Assembly (NCBI GenBank): GCA_963762395.1
Contig: CAVXKL010000001.1
Span: forward strand, 431,397-495,396
Reading direction: 5' to 3'
Source of the DNA: JAJZKE01 sp963762395
Lineage (GTDB): Bacteria; Patescibacteriota; Saccharimonadia; Saccharimonadales; UBA4665
DNA: 64,000 nucleotides
How positions within the stretch are numbered: position 1 is the first letter of the stretch; the number at the start of each line of letters is the position of its first letter. Shown one piece after another: positions 1 through 8,831 of this stretch. The position numbers and the translations under genes were made by a program. A model generated the notes under the pieces. The model saw nothing but the letters and a program-made list of their open reading frames with translations, searched no databases and was not told the origin of the DNA.

Positions 1-3000
1 GGCTAGAGCTAGTTTGGATATTCTGGGCGGTATCTATGACACCACTAGAAACAGTTAGATTCCCGTCATTGTTAATCTTAACGAGACCTAAATTGCTAGT
101 TGAAGCATTGGCTATTTGGACGTTTTGGCCACTGGTACTAAAGGCATTATTAAGTGAATCAGTTATGCTAACTGCATTATCTAGGCCATTTAAGGTTGTG
201 ACTACGTTTGCTCCAGTGCCACCACTACCAGTAACAGCACAGTCACTACAACTTATTGTACCGGTATTATCAACTGATATGGACCCGGTCCCTTTAACCG
301 CGATAGTCCCAGCTACGGATGGTAAACCAATATTGATTGCGCTTGATGGCTGGGAAGCTGGTTGAGTAAAGGTTATAGAGTTACTGTTTATGCCATTGTT
401 AAATACAAGTTGACCTGCTGTTGATGAAATATCACCTATAGTCAGTGAAGAGGTTGAGGAAGACCCAGCAATCGATATATTTGAAGAAGATTGAGAAAGT
501 ATTGAATTAGCTAAGGAGTGAGTACCGTTAAACATTGCCACATTACCCGTAGTACCCATACCAGTGATACCACTGCTTGCCGTACAATAACTATTAACGC
601 TAGTACAGATAAATATCGGGTTAGATAAAGTGTTACCTCCGTTAGTGCCTGATGAAGGTACCTGTGTGTCATCTAAGGCATAATATACATTCTGGCTAGA
701 AGCAGTGCCGCCAGAAGGGTTCTGGACGCCAATATATGATACTCCGCCATTAGGATTAGCTATTTCTATTTCTGAACCAGAGTTACCTTGGAGCGTAAAT
801 GATTGACTTGTACCTGAAGTACCAATAGTAATTCCGCCGGCACCGCTTATTGGCTGAATTGTGTCAGCATATAGAGTCTGATCGAATTGAGCGTTGCCGT
901 ACTGATCAATCGTAAAGACATCGTCACCGCCGTTTTGTAAATCAATTAAATCCTTACAGTTTGTCCCAAGGGTACAGTTAGAGTTAACATCGTTTATAAA
1001 TATACCGGCTATGCTTCCGTCATCAGCTTGTGCGCTACTAGGCTGCAAAATAACGGCAGCGCCGGTACCAGTTGCACAGCTTACACCTGATACACAGATA
1101 TCATGCGTAGTGACTCCATAACCTGTTGGAAATTCGAAAGTCGTACCTTCTTGATCAAACTGGATGAGAGAATTGGCACTGGAAACTTGCAGCGGCGCAG
1201 TACTACTCGGGTTTACTAAATTCGAGGTGTAAACCGTACCGCCAGTGGATAAACAAAGGCTCCCTGCTTCTGGAGCATTACAGTTGTAGCCACTACCCAG
1301 TGATAGGCTATCAAACTGTACATCACCGCTTGTAGATATGTTTTGGACAGTAGTAACTGCTCCGCTTGTCACATTAAAATCTGTAGAACTAAATGACGCT
1401 ATACCCAAAGCTGAAGAAGTAGCATTATTAATAGTTACGCTGTTACCGCTGCAGGGGCCATTATCATTTGCGTCCTGAATACAAATAACTCCTGTGTAGC
1501 CGTTAACATTCGTTACACCACTTCCACTTGTGGCAAATCCACAATTTGCTGCATCGTTGTCGAGACAGATTGTGCCACTCTCGTCTGGAACAGTTATTGT
1601 ATAGTTTGTCGGCTGACCAGATGTAGGTGAAGCAAAGGCCAGTGTATTTGTTTTACCATTTGCTGAAACAGAGAAATATGAGCTAGAACTGCCTTGAATT
1701 GATACTTCTTGAGCTCCAGCATTAATATTAACGTTACCACTTGGCGATATATTTAGATTGCCACTGTTAGACAACGTACCCACATTTAAGGTATAACCGG
1801 ATTGTATCGTCAAGGCATTACTGCCATTATCTGTTATGGGGGAATTCGCAATCTGATGTGTGCTGGTGAATTCGGCGATAACGCCATTAGTACCATTAGA
1901 TGAAGTTGTAACCGAGTTAGCTGCCGCACCACAGTTACTGTCTGGCCCTGTAAGACAGAAAGTGTCAATAGAACCGCTCGTCAAAGCTGGAAATTCAACA
2001 GTAACACCTCCAGAACCTGTTGGTGTCGATGGTAAGATAGAAATAGCGTTATTATTGGTGCCGTTGTCAAATATTAAACTGCCCTGAGTGGCTGGAGAGT
2101 TACTTCCTAGGGTTGCGGCTCCCTCTACGGATAGAGTTCCGGCAAGTGTAGTATTCCCAGTAATGTTTGCCGTACCAGAATCACTAAACGAACTAACACC
2201 TAGTGAGCCCAAGGTTGAAGCCTCTGTTACCCCCAATGTACCCTCAAGTGTTGTAGCTCCACTAGAAACAGTTAAACTGTTACCACCAGTTATCGTAGTA
2301 TTACCGTTAAGGGATACTGCTCCACTACCTGTACTAAATGTGGCATTACTTAAATTTTGCGTAAAGCTTCCGTTAATGCCTAAGTTACCACTCTGGTTAA
2401 CAACAAATTGGTCTACTCCATTGTTCTGAAGTTCTAACAAATTACCATTGCCTGTTTTATCTATGTAAATAGATGGGTTGTTTGAACTATCGTTTTGAGC
2501 GGCATTAGGACCAAGAATCACCCCGCCGCCTCCAGAAAGTGCTAGATTATAACTTCCACTGCCGTTGTTAGTAATAACTATACTGTTATTCGAAGATGTT
2601 AAGCTTAGTACCCCGGTATTACTAACCGTAGTACCATTTATAGATATACCGGATCCAGAGGATAACGTAACGTTACCAGTAATACCTTGCAGGCTGCTGA
2701 CAACTGGAGTACTGGCAGCTACTGAGCTTATCGATTTTAATAATCCACTCGAAACATTTACGGTGTTACCATTAATGGTTAAGCCATTGCCGAGCACAAT
2801 ATTTCCCGCGACACCGCCAATGTTAGCAACATACTGCGCGGGTGTCTGAAGACTTACGAACTGCGAACCATTGTAGAAGTACGGCTTATTGGTAGTGCTA
2901 TCAAAGTAAATTTCGCCGGCAATCGGTGAAGTTGGTGCGGTTGATGGTGTTAGTACGAGAGTTTTGTTGACAGTTAGCTGGCCATTGACCGCCAACTGAT

Positions 3001-3340
3001 TAACTTGTCCGAGGGTTAATAGATCAGCTTGTTGTGTTTGATTAACGGCAAGCGTACTGCCATTTTTGTAAGTACCACTCGCTTCTAAACTGTTTAATGA
3101 AGAGGCTTTACTATGTGCCTTATCGTAAATAATAGCCCCGCCACCGAGTAAACCAACGAAAAGTAAGGTACTGACAGTTATAATTATCGCTAATTTATTA
3201 AATTTAAACAGCGAAATACTTACCTTCTGAGACTTAACTGGCATGTTGGACGTAATCGGCGTCTTATAACCACCCTCTAAAGAAGAGTTATCCTGGAAAG
3301 CTCCAGAACCCGATTCTAAGCCATTATCTTCAGGTCTCAT
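1..3340 (-). CDS. Giant repeat-rich surface protein, 3' end outside window
   Basis: The minus frame beginning at ATG 3338-3340 stays open to the window edge, giving at least 1113 residues. A charged N-terminus of about 50 residues is followed by one hydrophobic anchor (about residues 54-72), so most of the protein should be outside the cell. The rest is rich in Ser, Thr, Asn and Gly, with short beta-strand-like units, and resembles phage tail-fibre or beta-solenoid adhesin repeats. Recurrent modules carry a Cys pair, for example GTICLDNDAANCG, DTFCLTGPDSNCG and VICIQDANDNGPC. A role in adhesion or host contact is inferred; no catalytic domain is visible. The four plus-strand ORFs in this region are shadows. 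Confidence 0.75.
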   Translation of the reverse strand, partial: MRPEDNGLESGSGAFQDNSSLEGGYKTPITSNMPVKSQKVSISLFKFNKLAIIITVSTLLFVGLLGGGAIIYDKAHSKASSLNSLEASGTYKNGSTLAVNQTQQADLLTLGQVNQLAVNGQLTVNKTLVLTPSTAPTSPIAGEIYFDSTTNKPYFYNGSQFVSLQTPAQYVANIGGVAGNIVLGNGLTINGNTVNVSSGLLKSISSVAASTPVVSSLQGITGNVTLSSGSGISINGTTVSNTGVLSLTSSNNSIVITNNGSGSYNLALSGGGGVILGPNAAQNDSSNNPSIYIDKTGNGNLLELQNNGVDQFVVNQSGNLGINGSFTQNLSNATFSTGSGAVSLNGNTTITGGNSLTVSSGATTLEGTLGVTEASTLGSLGVSSFSDSGTANITGNTTLAGTLSVEGAATLGSNSPATQGSLIFDNGTNNNAISILPSTPTGSGGVTVEFPALTSGSIDTFCLTGPDSNCGAAANSVTTSSNGTNGVIAEFTSTHQIANSPITDNGSNALTIQSGYTLNVGTLSNSGNLNISPSGNVNINAGAQEVSIQGSSSSYFSVSANGKTNTLAFASPTSGQPTNYTITVPDESGTICLDNDAANCGFATSGSGVTNVNGYTGVICIQDANDNGPCSGNSVTINNATSSALGIASFSSTDFNVTSGAVTTVQNISTSGDVQFDSLSLGSGYNCNAPEAGSLCLSTGGTVYTSNLVNPSSTAPLQVSSANSLIQFDQEGTTFEFPTGYGVTTHDICVSGVSCATGTGAAVILQPSSAQADDGSIAGIFINDVNSNCTLGTNCKDLIDLQNGGDDVFTIDQYGNAQFDQTLYADTIQPISGAGGITIGTSGTSQSFTLQGNSGSEIEIANPNGGVSYIGVQNPSGGTASSQNVYYALDDTQVPSSGTNGGNTLSNPIFICTSVNSYCTASSGITGMGTTGNVAMFNGTHSLANSILSQSSSNISIAGSSSTSSLTIGDISSTAGQLVFNNGINSNSITFTQPASQPSSAINIGLPSVAGTIAVKGTGSISVDNTGTISCSDCAVTGSGGTGANVVTTLNGLDNAVSITDSLNNAFSTSGQNVQIANASTSNLGLVKINNDGNLTVSSGVIDTAQNIQTSSS

Positions 3341-3475
3341 TTTTTGTTATTTTTTAGTTCGTTTTTTAAGTCTTGATATTGTTACCCGTAATTTTATTGT
3401 ATAACTCCGAGTAGCTTAGTACAAGAATAATGAACACAAAAATAATCAAATCTCACCACTTATCCACAGGTGTTA

Positions 3476-4294
3476 TCAGTATAAGAGAAGGTATAAGGAC
3501 AGAGAACCTACACCTGCTATCAGCGCTACCATACCGATTATAGATGTAAGACTTCTAAATACAGCATATTTAGCTAAAGGATTGCGGCCGATAGAGATGA
3601 TGCTGCCGTAAACTGCGGCATATATTAGTGTTACGATGGAAATAATAGCCGCGAATGCTATAGCTAAGCTGATAATGACTCTGGCTGTGGAAATATAATG
3701 ACCTGTAACACCTACGATAAACTGTTGGAGAGTTTGCAGATAAGAAGAGTTAGTATTACTGGCTGCCCCTATGCCAATGGATAGTCTAATGTAGCCTACA
3801 ACGATCTGATGACTTGAGCCAGAACTATCCCTTATCCGTTCAATTGTTGATCCCAAAGTACTGCTATTAAAACTAGTTAGGGCAGTGCCTATGACTCTAT
3901 CACCGCTACTAGCCTGCATACCAATACCGTTAAAAGGTGATACGGCCACCTCTTGGCCAACTTTTATATTACCGTTAACATTATTGACGAGTACATTAAC
4001 AGTGCCATCTGTGGCAACTTGCACCTTACCACTAGACGGATTAACAGCTACAAGGGATTGATCACTGCTAACTGCCACCCCGACCAGTCTTTGACCATTA
4101 GCTATATTGGACGTTTCAACATAACCTGCTTTGCCACTGACAAGACTGACTATACTACCGTTTGGTATAGAGGTAGTTGAGCTATATGATCGTGAAATGT
4201 TCGGTGACGCTGCACTAACGTTTGCACTAGTAAGACCTGCAAACATCGCCAGTAAAGATAACAGCGTGATAATCGATGCTGAGCATCTCTTCAT
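3476..4294 (-). CDS. Secreted membrane-anchored protein, unknown function
   Basis: 272 aa. A Sec signal peptide is clear (KR, then a hydrophobic stretch, then SANVSAA near residue 29). A soluble extracytoplasmic region of about 165 residues is rich in Ser/Val/Gly. Two transmembrane helices lie at about 205-225 and 245-270. I do not recognise the family. A TATAAT -10 box at 4305-4310 ends 10 nt before the ATG, so the mRNA would have almost no leader, and no Shine-Dalgarno is visible. It lies just upstream of the giant repeat protein on the same strand, which suggests a shared cell-surface role, but this is inference. Confidence 0.7.
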   Translation of the reverse strand: MKRCSASIITLLSLLAMFAGLTSANVSAASPNISRSYSSTTSIPNGSIVSLVSGKAGYVETSNIANGQRLVGVAVSSDQSLVAVNPSSGKVQVATDGTVNVLVNNVNGNIKVGQEVAVSPFNGIGMQASSGDRVIGTALTSFNSSTLGSTIERIRDSSGSSHQIVVGYIRLSIGIGAASNTNSSYLQTLQQFIVGVTGHYISTARVIISLAIAFAAIISIVTLIYAAVYGSIISIGRNPLAKYAVFRSLTSIIGMVALIAGVGSLSLYLLLY

Positions 4295-4518
4295 AATGCT
4301 AACGATTATATCATATAGGCTTGATTATTTTACTGTAAAGACATGGTCAAAGTCTGGTTAATTTTACTGTTCAATATATGTGTTGTCATTATTATATATC
4401 TGTAATATGGTAACTAATGTTGATCTTTATACAACTAATTAAGAACTATACTTTGTACTCAATCCCTTTATTCGCTGGTCTTTTTATAGAGATTTTATTG
4501 TATATTAGTTAGCAAAAC

Positions 4519-4547
4519 TTGTATGACTAGCACTGTTAAGATAAAAT
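4519..4547 (+). promoter_or_regulatory. Sigma70-type promoter of the tRNA-Ala/tRNA-Ile pair
   Basis: TTGTAT at 4519-4524, a 17-bp spacer, then TAAAAT at 4542-4547, about 37 bp upstream of tRNA-Ala. The rest of 4295-4584 holds no gene that I can see. Confidence 0.6.
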
Positions 4548-4584
4548 ACACCGGTAGTCTGGTCTCTTTCTTCCTTAGGTATAA

Positions 4585-4661
4585 GGGGCATTAGCTCAGT
4601 TGGTTAGAGCACTTGCTTTGCAAGCATGGGGTCATCGGTTCGAGTCCGATATGCTCCACCA
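4585..4661 (+). tRNA. tRNA-Ala (anticodon TGC)
   Basis: Cloverleaf with acceptor stem GGGGCAT/ATGCTCC, D arm, anticodon loop TTTGCAA, T arm with GGTTCGAGTCC, and encoded CCA (4659-4661). The anticodon stem has one apparent U-U mismatch at the second pair. It is followed 12 bp later by tRNA-Ile. In most bacteria this pair sits inside the 16S-23S spacer; here it is on the strand opposite to 16S and convergent with it. Confidence 0.95.
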
Positions 4662-4673
4662 TAGGAAGAATAA

Positions 4674-4750
4674 GGGCGGTTAGCTCAGTTGGTCAGAGCG
4701 CGTCACTGATAATGACGAGGTCGGAGGTTCAAGTCCTCCATCGCCCACCA
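4674..4750 (+). tRNA. tRNA-Ile (anticodon GAT)
   Basis: Acceptor stem GGGCGGT/ATCGCCC, anticodon stem CGTCA/TGACG with loop CTGATAA, T arm GGAGGTTCAAGTCCTCC, CCA encoded. Co-transcribed with tRNA-Ala from the promoter at 4519 and ended by the hairpin at 4761. Confidence 0.95.
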
Positions 4751-4760
4751 AGAATTAAAA

Positions 4761-4788
4761 AAGAACTCCGAATATCTGGAGTTCTTTT
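4761..4788. terminator. Bidirectional Rho-independent terminator
   Basis: Hairpin AAGAACTCC / GGAGTTCTT with an 8-nt loop, flanked by an A-run on the left and a T-run on the right. It can stop the plus-strand tRNA transcript and, on the minus strand, the 16S precursor arriving from 4955. Confidence 0.8.
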
Positions 4789-4794
4789 CAGTTT

Positions 4795-4826
4795 GACAAC
4801 TTGGTAGTGCATCTCAACGTCGTTCA
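4795..4826 (-). promoter_or_regulatory. 3' trailer half of the 16S precursor processing stem
   Basis: In the minus-strand transcript this trailer is complementary over about 28 bp to the leader at 8686-8718, with only small bulges. Shared core as read on the plus strand: TTGGTAGTGCA followed by TCAACGTC. It is the expected long-range stem that closes pre-16S rRNA for RNase III-type cleavage. Confidence 0.75.
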
Positions 4827-5004
4827 AAACTCAGAACTTATGTCTCGTCTAGGATAAATCCTAGATATATAAGTTGTCAGTACTGAAATAAACAACCTAT
4901 CGAGATCGACCTAACTAATCAGAGATTACTCAACTGATTGCTAGTTTTACTCCCTAGAAAGGAGGTAATCCATCCGCACGTTCCCGTACGGATGCCTTGT
5001 TACG

Positions 5005-5818
5005 CTTACTGTTACGTCTTATTCTCTAAGACCCCTTATTAGTAAGGGTGTCGGACCATATCTTCATCCACCTTTCAATGGAGCCAACGTATGGCCTCTA
5101 CGGGGTTAGGGCAACTTGTATTTCATACATGGTTGTACGTATGGTTTAACAAGTTCTTTGAACTTAAAATAGCTATTTTGTCTGACATATAGCCTACTAC
5201 CTTTTCCGTCGGAGTTAATGGTTGTAGTAACATCGAATTCTGACAATGCTTTCTGTAAGATATTAATGCTCTTCATAGAAAAGCAATGTACTGAGAAATC
5301 TACTGTCTTACTATGTTTGCAACCATCATCCATAAACCAGATAGCAATCATCAACGGTGTTAATTGAAAATTAGATGGAATATGTTTTATTCCGTTTTCA
5401 TACCATTGGTGTCGCATCTCCGACAGATCTGGATGACCTACTGTACCGAATCGAAGCGACGAAGTCATTGAGACATACTGTGGAGCAGTAACACATAATC
5501 GCTGAAGTAAATGATACTTCCAGCGTACATAGTCACTATGTCGAACAGTATGACTAATCCTAAGTCGATATTGTTTGCCAGACTTTACAAGCGTGCCATC
5601 ACCTATTAAACATGCTACAACTACTTCTTTCTCAAAAGCTAGTAGTTGTGTTGTCTTCAGGTAATTAGCTGCTCTTGTGTGTGCCATTTTAGTCTCTAGC
5701 CCAACTTCCCTCGGTATTGTCCTTGCATATCTACTACACATTATAGCTTGAGATGCAATAGGAGTTCACCGATATAGTTGGATAGGCATATGCGATTACT
5801 CACATAAGAAGCCGTTAA
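5005..5818 (-). other. Group I intron in 16S after E. coli position about 1495, with LAGLIDADG ORF
   Basis: Removing these 814 nt restores the universal decoding-site sequence AAGT+CGTAACAAGG. The 5' exon ends in T and the intron ends in G, as group I splicing requires. Core elements are visible in the RNA sense: a P/Q region (TATCGGTGAACTCC and GACAATACCGAGGGAAG) near the 5' end, R (CCCCGTAGAGGCCATACG) just after the ORF, and S (AAGATATGGTCCGAC). GGCCAT and ATGGTC form P7. The endonuclease gene lies between Q and R, so it sits in the P6 loop. Confidence 0.85.
5106..5687 (-). CDS. LAGLIDADG homing endonuclease of the 1495 intron
   Basis: The frame is open for 211 codons from 5741, but the first 18 are encoded by the conserved Q element of the intron core, so the ATG at 5687 (193 aa, MAHTRAANYL) is the more likely start. 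Two LAGLIDADG motifs are visible, ACLIGDGTL and MIAIWFMDDG; the second is typical of the LAGLIDADG_2 type found in organellar and bacterial rRNA introns. As a single-chain two-motif protein it should cut an intronless 16S gene at the insertion site and drive intron homing. Maturase activity is also possible. Both motifs keep their acidic residues, so it looks intact. Confidence 0.85.
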   Translation of the reverse strand: MAHTRAANYLKTTQLLAFEKEVVVACLIGDGTLVKSGKQYRLRISHTVRHSDYVRWKYHLLQRLCVTAPQYVSMTSSLRFGTVGHPDLSEMRHQWYENGIKHIPSNFQLTPLMIAIWFMDDGCKHSKTVDFSVHCFSMKSINILQKALSEFDVTTTINSDGKGSRLYVRQNSYFKFKELVKPYVQPCMKYKLP

Positions 5819-5905
5819 ACTTAATCCCAATCATCTCCCCTACCTTAGGGCAAGACAAAACTTGCACGTCGGGTATTGGCGACTTTCATGATTTGACGGG
5901 CGGTG

Positions 5906-6312
5906 ACTGTACTCCGGTAATCTCGGGTACTCCCCACTGGACGAGCGCGTCTAACGCATCCAGCGAGTCTTTATATCTTTTTAGACATAAAGTTCATTCC
6001 TTCCCTTTAGACAAAGGTACTACGAATTCAGCTGACTTCCTCATAACCACGCTGATTACACTTGTTATGAGGATCTCCCTGGGTCACACATTGGGCTATC
6101 TCAAACATTCCCTACCGGCTTATCTAGCTTTCTTCCCCTACGTACACGTTAGTAGGGTCGAAAGAGCCACTTGATTGTTGTCATCAATCTGTAAAGACTA
6201 TTCTTCGCATATAAAGCCCTTCAGACATTTTGTTACCAAAGATGTCCTGCTCGCAGCTACTAAGGATGGATTTACACCATCTAGTCCAATGCACTGCCAG
6301 GCGCATTTATTT
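5906..6312 (-). other. ORF-less intervening sequence in 16S at E. coli position about 1396
   Basis: Removing these 407 nt restores CTTGTACA+CACCGCCCG, the universal 1392-1406 region. The insert is strongly structured: CCTCATAAC/GTTATGAGG hairpin (9 bp), CCCTAC/GTAGGG, GATGG/CCATC and CTGGA/TCCAG. The junctions do not fit the group I rule (exon ending in U, intron ending in G), and I could not find a convincing P7. No ORF of note lies inside. Its class and splicing mechanism are unresolved. Confidence 0.75.
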
Positions 6313-6596
6313 TGTACAAGACCCGGGAACGTATTCACGGTAATATGCTGACTTACCGTTACTAGCGATTCCAGCTTCAAGCAGGCGAGTTTCAGCCTAC
6401 TATCCGAACTGAGACCGATTTTGATGGGATTAGCTCCGTCTTGCGACTTGGCTGCCCTTTGTATCGGCCATTGTAGCGTGTCTGTGGCCCCAGACGTAAG
6501 GGAGATACGGACCTGACATCATCCCCTCCTTCCTCCCTGTTACCAGGGCAGTCTGTTTAGAAAAATTCAACTAAACATAAGGGTTGCGCTCGTTGA

Positions 6597-6643
<47 letters not shown>

Positions 6644-6748
6644 CCACCTGTCACTGCGCTCTAATAAAAGCACTCTCTCCTTTCGGAGAAATTCGCAGGA
6701 AGTCAAGCCTGGGTAAGGTTCTTCGCTTACTTTCGAATTAAACAACAC

Positions 6749-6784
<36 letters not shown>

Positions 6785-6904
6785 ATGTTTTAGTCTTGCG
6801 ACCGTACTCCACAGGCGGGATGCTTAACGCGTTAGCTTTGCTACTACCGGGGTCGATACCGATAACGGCTAGCATCCATAGTTTACGGCGTGGACTACCG
6901 GGGT

Positions 6905-7914
6905 CTAACATTAATTTACACTAATGGGTGGACTATATCTTTTTCTGAAAGGCTTTTAAGGTTTGCTTACGCCTTATTACTTCTGAGGTAATTTCCTCTT
7001 CCGTAAACTGTGTAAGCAAAGCCAACTCAGAAATCCAGCGTTGCTGAAGAACAGGGTCTTTATATAAGATTAAAACCTTATATAGCATGTCTTTAATTTC
7101 GATATGCGGCGCAACAATGCGCAATAATTTTTTAAGCTCTTCGGTAGACATAATCCATAAACGATATTGTTGATAGGTTCTGTCTTCTCTAACTCGGTTA
7201 ATAGCCCCCACATGGGTATTAATTTTCCAAACAACTTGTAAATATCTAGCTAGTTTTTTAATGCTATCTACATCAAAGCCATCTGTGGCAAAAACACCCT
7301 TACGGTAATTAGCCGTTAAAGATCCGTCATCTAACCACCAGATTGCCAAGGATAAATCAGTCATTCGATTCAGCCATTTACGGCGGATCTTAAATTTCCT
7401 TTTATCGTGAGTCAACCTATAAAGTTCGGTTAGAGAAGGTAATGCCATGCTCTGATATCTAAGTTTAAAGTTTTTACTAAATCCATCTGGTAGTTGAATA
7501 AAAACTGATGAGTTGCTGGATATTTCTCCACATAAACCTACCTTCCACTGAAAATAACTTTCCTGTTTTATAGAATGCCTGAATGAAAATCGAGCATTTG
7601 CATAACCAGGATGTAATTTCAGTGAACCATCACCAAGTAATGAGCCAAAAATTAGTGCACACGTCCTATCCGACAAAGATACCATTTCATGTTTAATTGG
7701 CATCTTCTATCTCTCCTTTCTCCATAGTCTCTACGGGGTTCATAGCCAAATTGGCTGAACTTCCCTCGGGATTGTCCTCAATCCGATGGTAAATCGTATA
7801 TGATCAAGGAGTTTCCCCGATATAGCTGAATGCACACCAGCATGTCACCATGCTGGGAGACACCTTTTGTCACTATTTACATCCCTTTAAGGGATGACGG
7901 CTGTGACGGGATTT
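6905..7914 (-). other. Group I intron in 16S after E. coli position about 793, with LAGLIDADG ORF
   Basis: Removing these 1010 nt restores GGATTAGAT+ACCCCGGTAGTCC. The exon ends in T and the intron in G. The core reads P (ATCGGGGAAACTCC), Q (GACAATCCCGAGGGAAG), R (CCCCGTAGAGACTATGG) and S (AAAAAGATATAGTCC). GACTAT and ATAGTC form a perfect P7. The ORF lies between R and S, in the P8 loop. Q and R closely resemble those of the 1495 intron, so the two are probably related, with the ORF in a different loop. Confidence 0.88.
6933..7703 (-). CDS. LAGLIDADG homing endonuclease of the 793 intron
   Basis: 256 aa. Two LAGLIDADG motifs: FGSLLGDGSL near residue 20 and LAIWWLDDGSL near residue 120, each with its catalytic acidic residue. 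Lys/Arg-rich segments between them fit DNA binding. The ATG is preceded by GGAGAGATAG in the intron, a usable Shine-Dalgarno. The stop lies just before the conserved S element of the intron. The expected role is site-specific cleavage of intronless 16S alleles. It is only distantly similar by eye to the 1495-intron protein. Confidence 0.87.
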   Translation of the reverse strand: MPIKHEMVSLSDRTCALIFGSLLGDGSLKLHPGYANARFSFRHSIKQESYFQWKVGLCGEISSNSSVFIQLPDGFSKNFKLRYQSMALPSLTELYRLTHDKRKFKIRRKWLNRMTDLSLAIWWLDDGSLTANYRKGVFATDGFDVDSIKKLARYLQVVWKINTHVGAINRVREDRTYQQYRLWIMSTEELKKLLRIVAPHIEIKDMLYKVLILYKDPVLQQRWISELALLTQFTEEEITSEVIRRKQTLKAFQKKI

Positions 7915-8613
7915 ATCTAATCCCGATTGCTCCCCACGCTTTCGTGCCTTAGTGTCAGAAACAAGCCAGTACCCTGCCTACGCCATCGGTGTTCCTCCCA
8001 ATATCTACGGATTTCACTCCTACACTGGGACTTCCAGGTACCTCTCTTGTCCTCAAGCTTAGTAGTTCAGACAATGTATATATGGTTGAGCCATACGATT
8101 TCACTGCCCGCTTACTATGCCACCTACGCAACTCTTTACGCCCAGTAATTCCGGATAACGCTTGGATCCTCCGTATGACCGCGGCTGCTGGCACGGAGTT
8201 AGCCGATCCTTATTCATATGCTACCGTCATAATCTTCACATATAAAAGCAGTTTACAACCCGAAGGCCTTCATCCTGCACGCGGCGTTGCTCCATCAGGC
8301 TTTCGCCCATTGTGGAATATTCCCTACTGCTGCCTCCCGTAGGAGTCTGGGCCGTTCTCAGTCCCAGTCTGGCTGATCATCCTCTCAGACCAGCTAATGA
8401 TCGTCGCCTTGGTGAGCTTTTACCTCACCAACAAGCTAATCATACGCAGGCCCTTCCCAAAGCGCCGTAGCTTTACTCCGAAGAGCATATGCGGTATTAG
8501 ACACCATTTCTGGTGCTTATCCCTCACTTTAGGGTAGGTTCCTACGCGTTACTCAGCCGTCCGCCGCTCGTGTACTCCCGAAGGAGCCTTACCGCTCGAC
8601 TTGCATGTATTAA

Positions 8614-8656
<43 letters not shown>

Positions 8657-8685
8657 AAAAAGAATTTGTTTAAAACAATTCAAAA

Positions 8686-8718
8686 TGAACTGACGTTGAT
8701 TTGCACTACCAAATTGTT
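8686..8718 (-). promoter_or_regulatory. 5' leader half of the 16S precursor processing stem
   Basis: Complementary in the transcript to the trailer at 4795-4826 (see that entry). It lies between the promoter and the mature 5' end near 8660. It implies that both ends of the pre-16S meet despite about 2.2 kb of intron sequence. Confidence 0.75.
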
Positions 8719-8776
8719 AATGATCAGAATTTTTTGAGAGAAAAAAATATATTGTCTCCCAAAAAAGACTAGCTAT

Positions 8777-8806
8777 ATTGTAACGAATTAACAGATGACC
8801 TGTCAA
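8777..8806 (-). promoter_or_regulatory. Strong promoter of the 16S gene
   Basis: Minus strand TTGACA (8801-8806), 18-bp spacer, TACAAT (8777-8782). Transcription should start near 8770, about 110 nt before mature 16S. Confidence 0.85.
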
Positions 8807-8831
8807 CAGAGAAAATGCCTATGCTCAAATA

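Noticed and set aside
36..2849. Plus-strand ORFs of 75-113 aa at 36-365, 1860-2087, 2088-2429 and 2565-2849
   Set aside because: Shadows of the continuous minus-strand repeat protein; Val/Pro/Leu-rich composition reflects the antisense of Ser/Thr/Asn-rich repeats.
3459..3467. Perfect DnaA box TTATCCACA, with weaker boxes near 19918 and 32267, as an origin of replication
   Set aside because: Single scattered 9-mers are expected by chance in 64 kb; no cluster, no dnaA, no AT-rich unwinding region nearby.
4585..4750. tRNA-Ala/tRNA-Ile as the internal transcribed spacer of an rRNA operon
   Set aside because: They are on the opposite strand to 16S with their own promoter and terminator, and no 23S follows.
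5970..6000. AAAAAGATATAAAGAC in the 1396 insert as a group I S element
   Set aside because: It folds locally as a simple CTTTAT/ATAAAG hairpin, and no matching R element was found.
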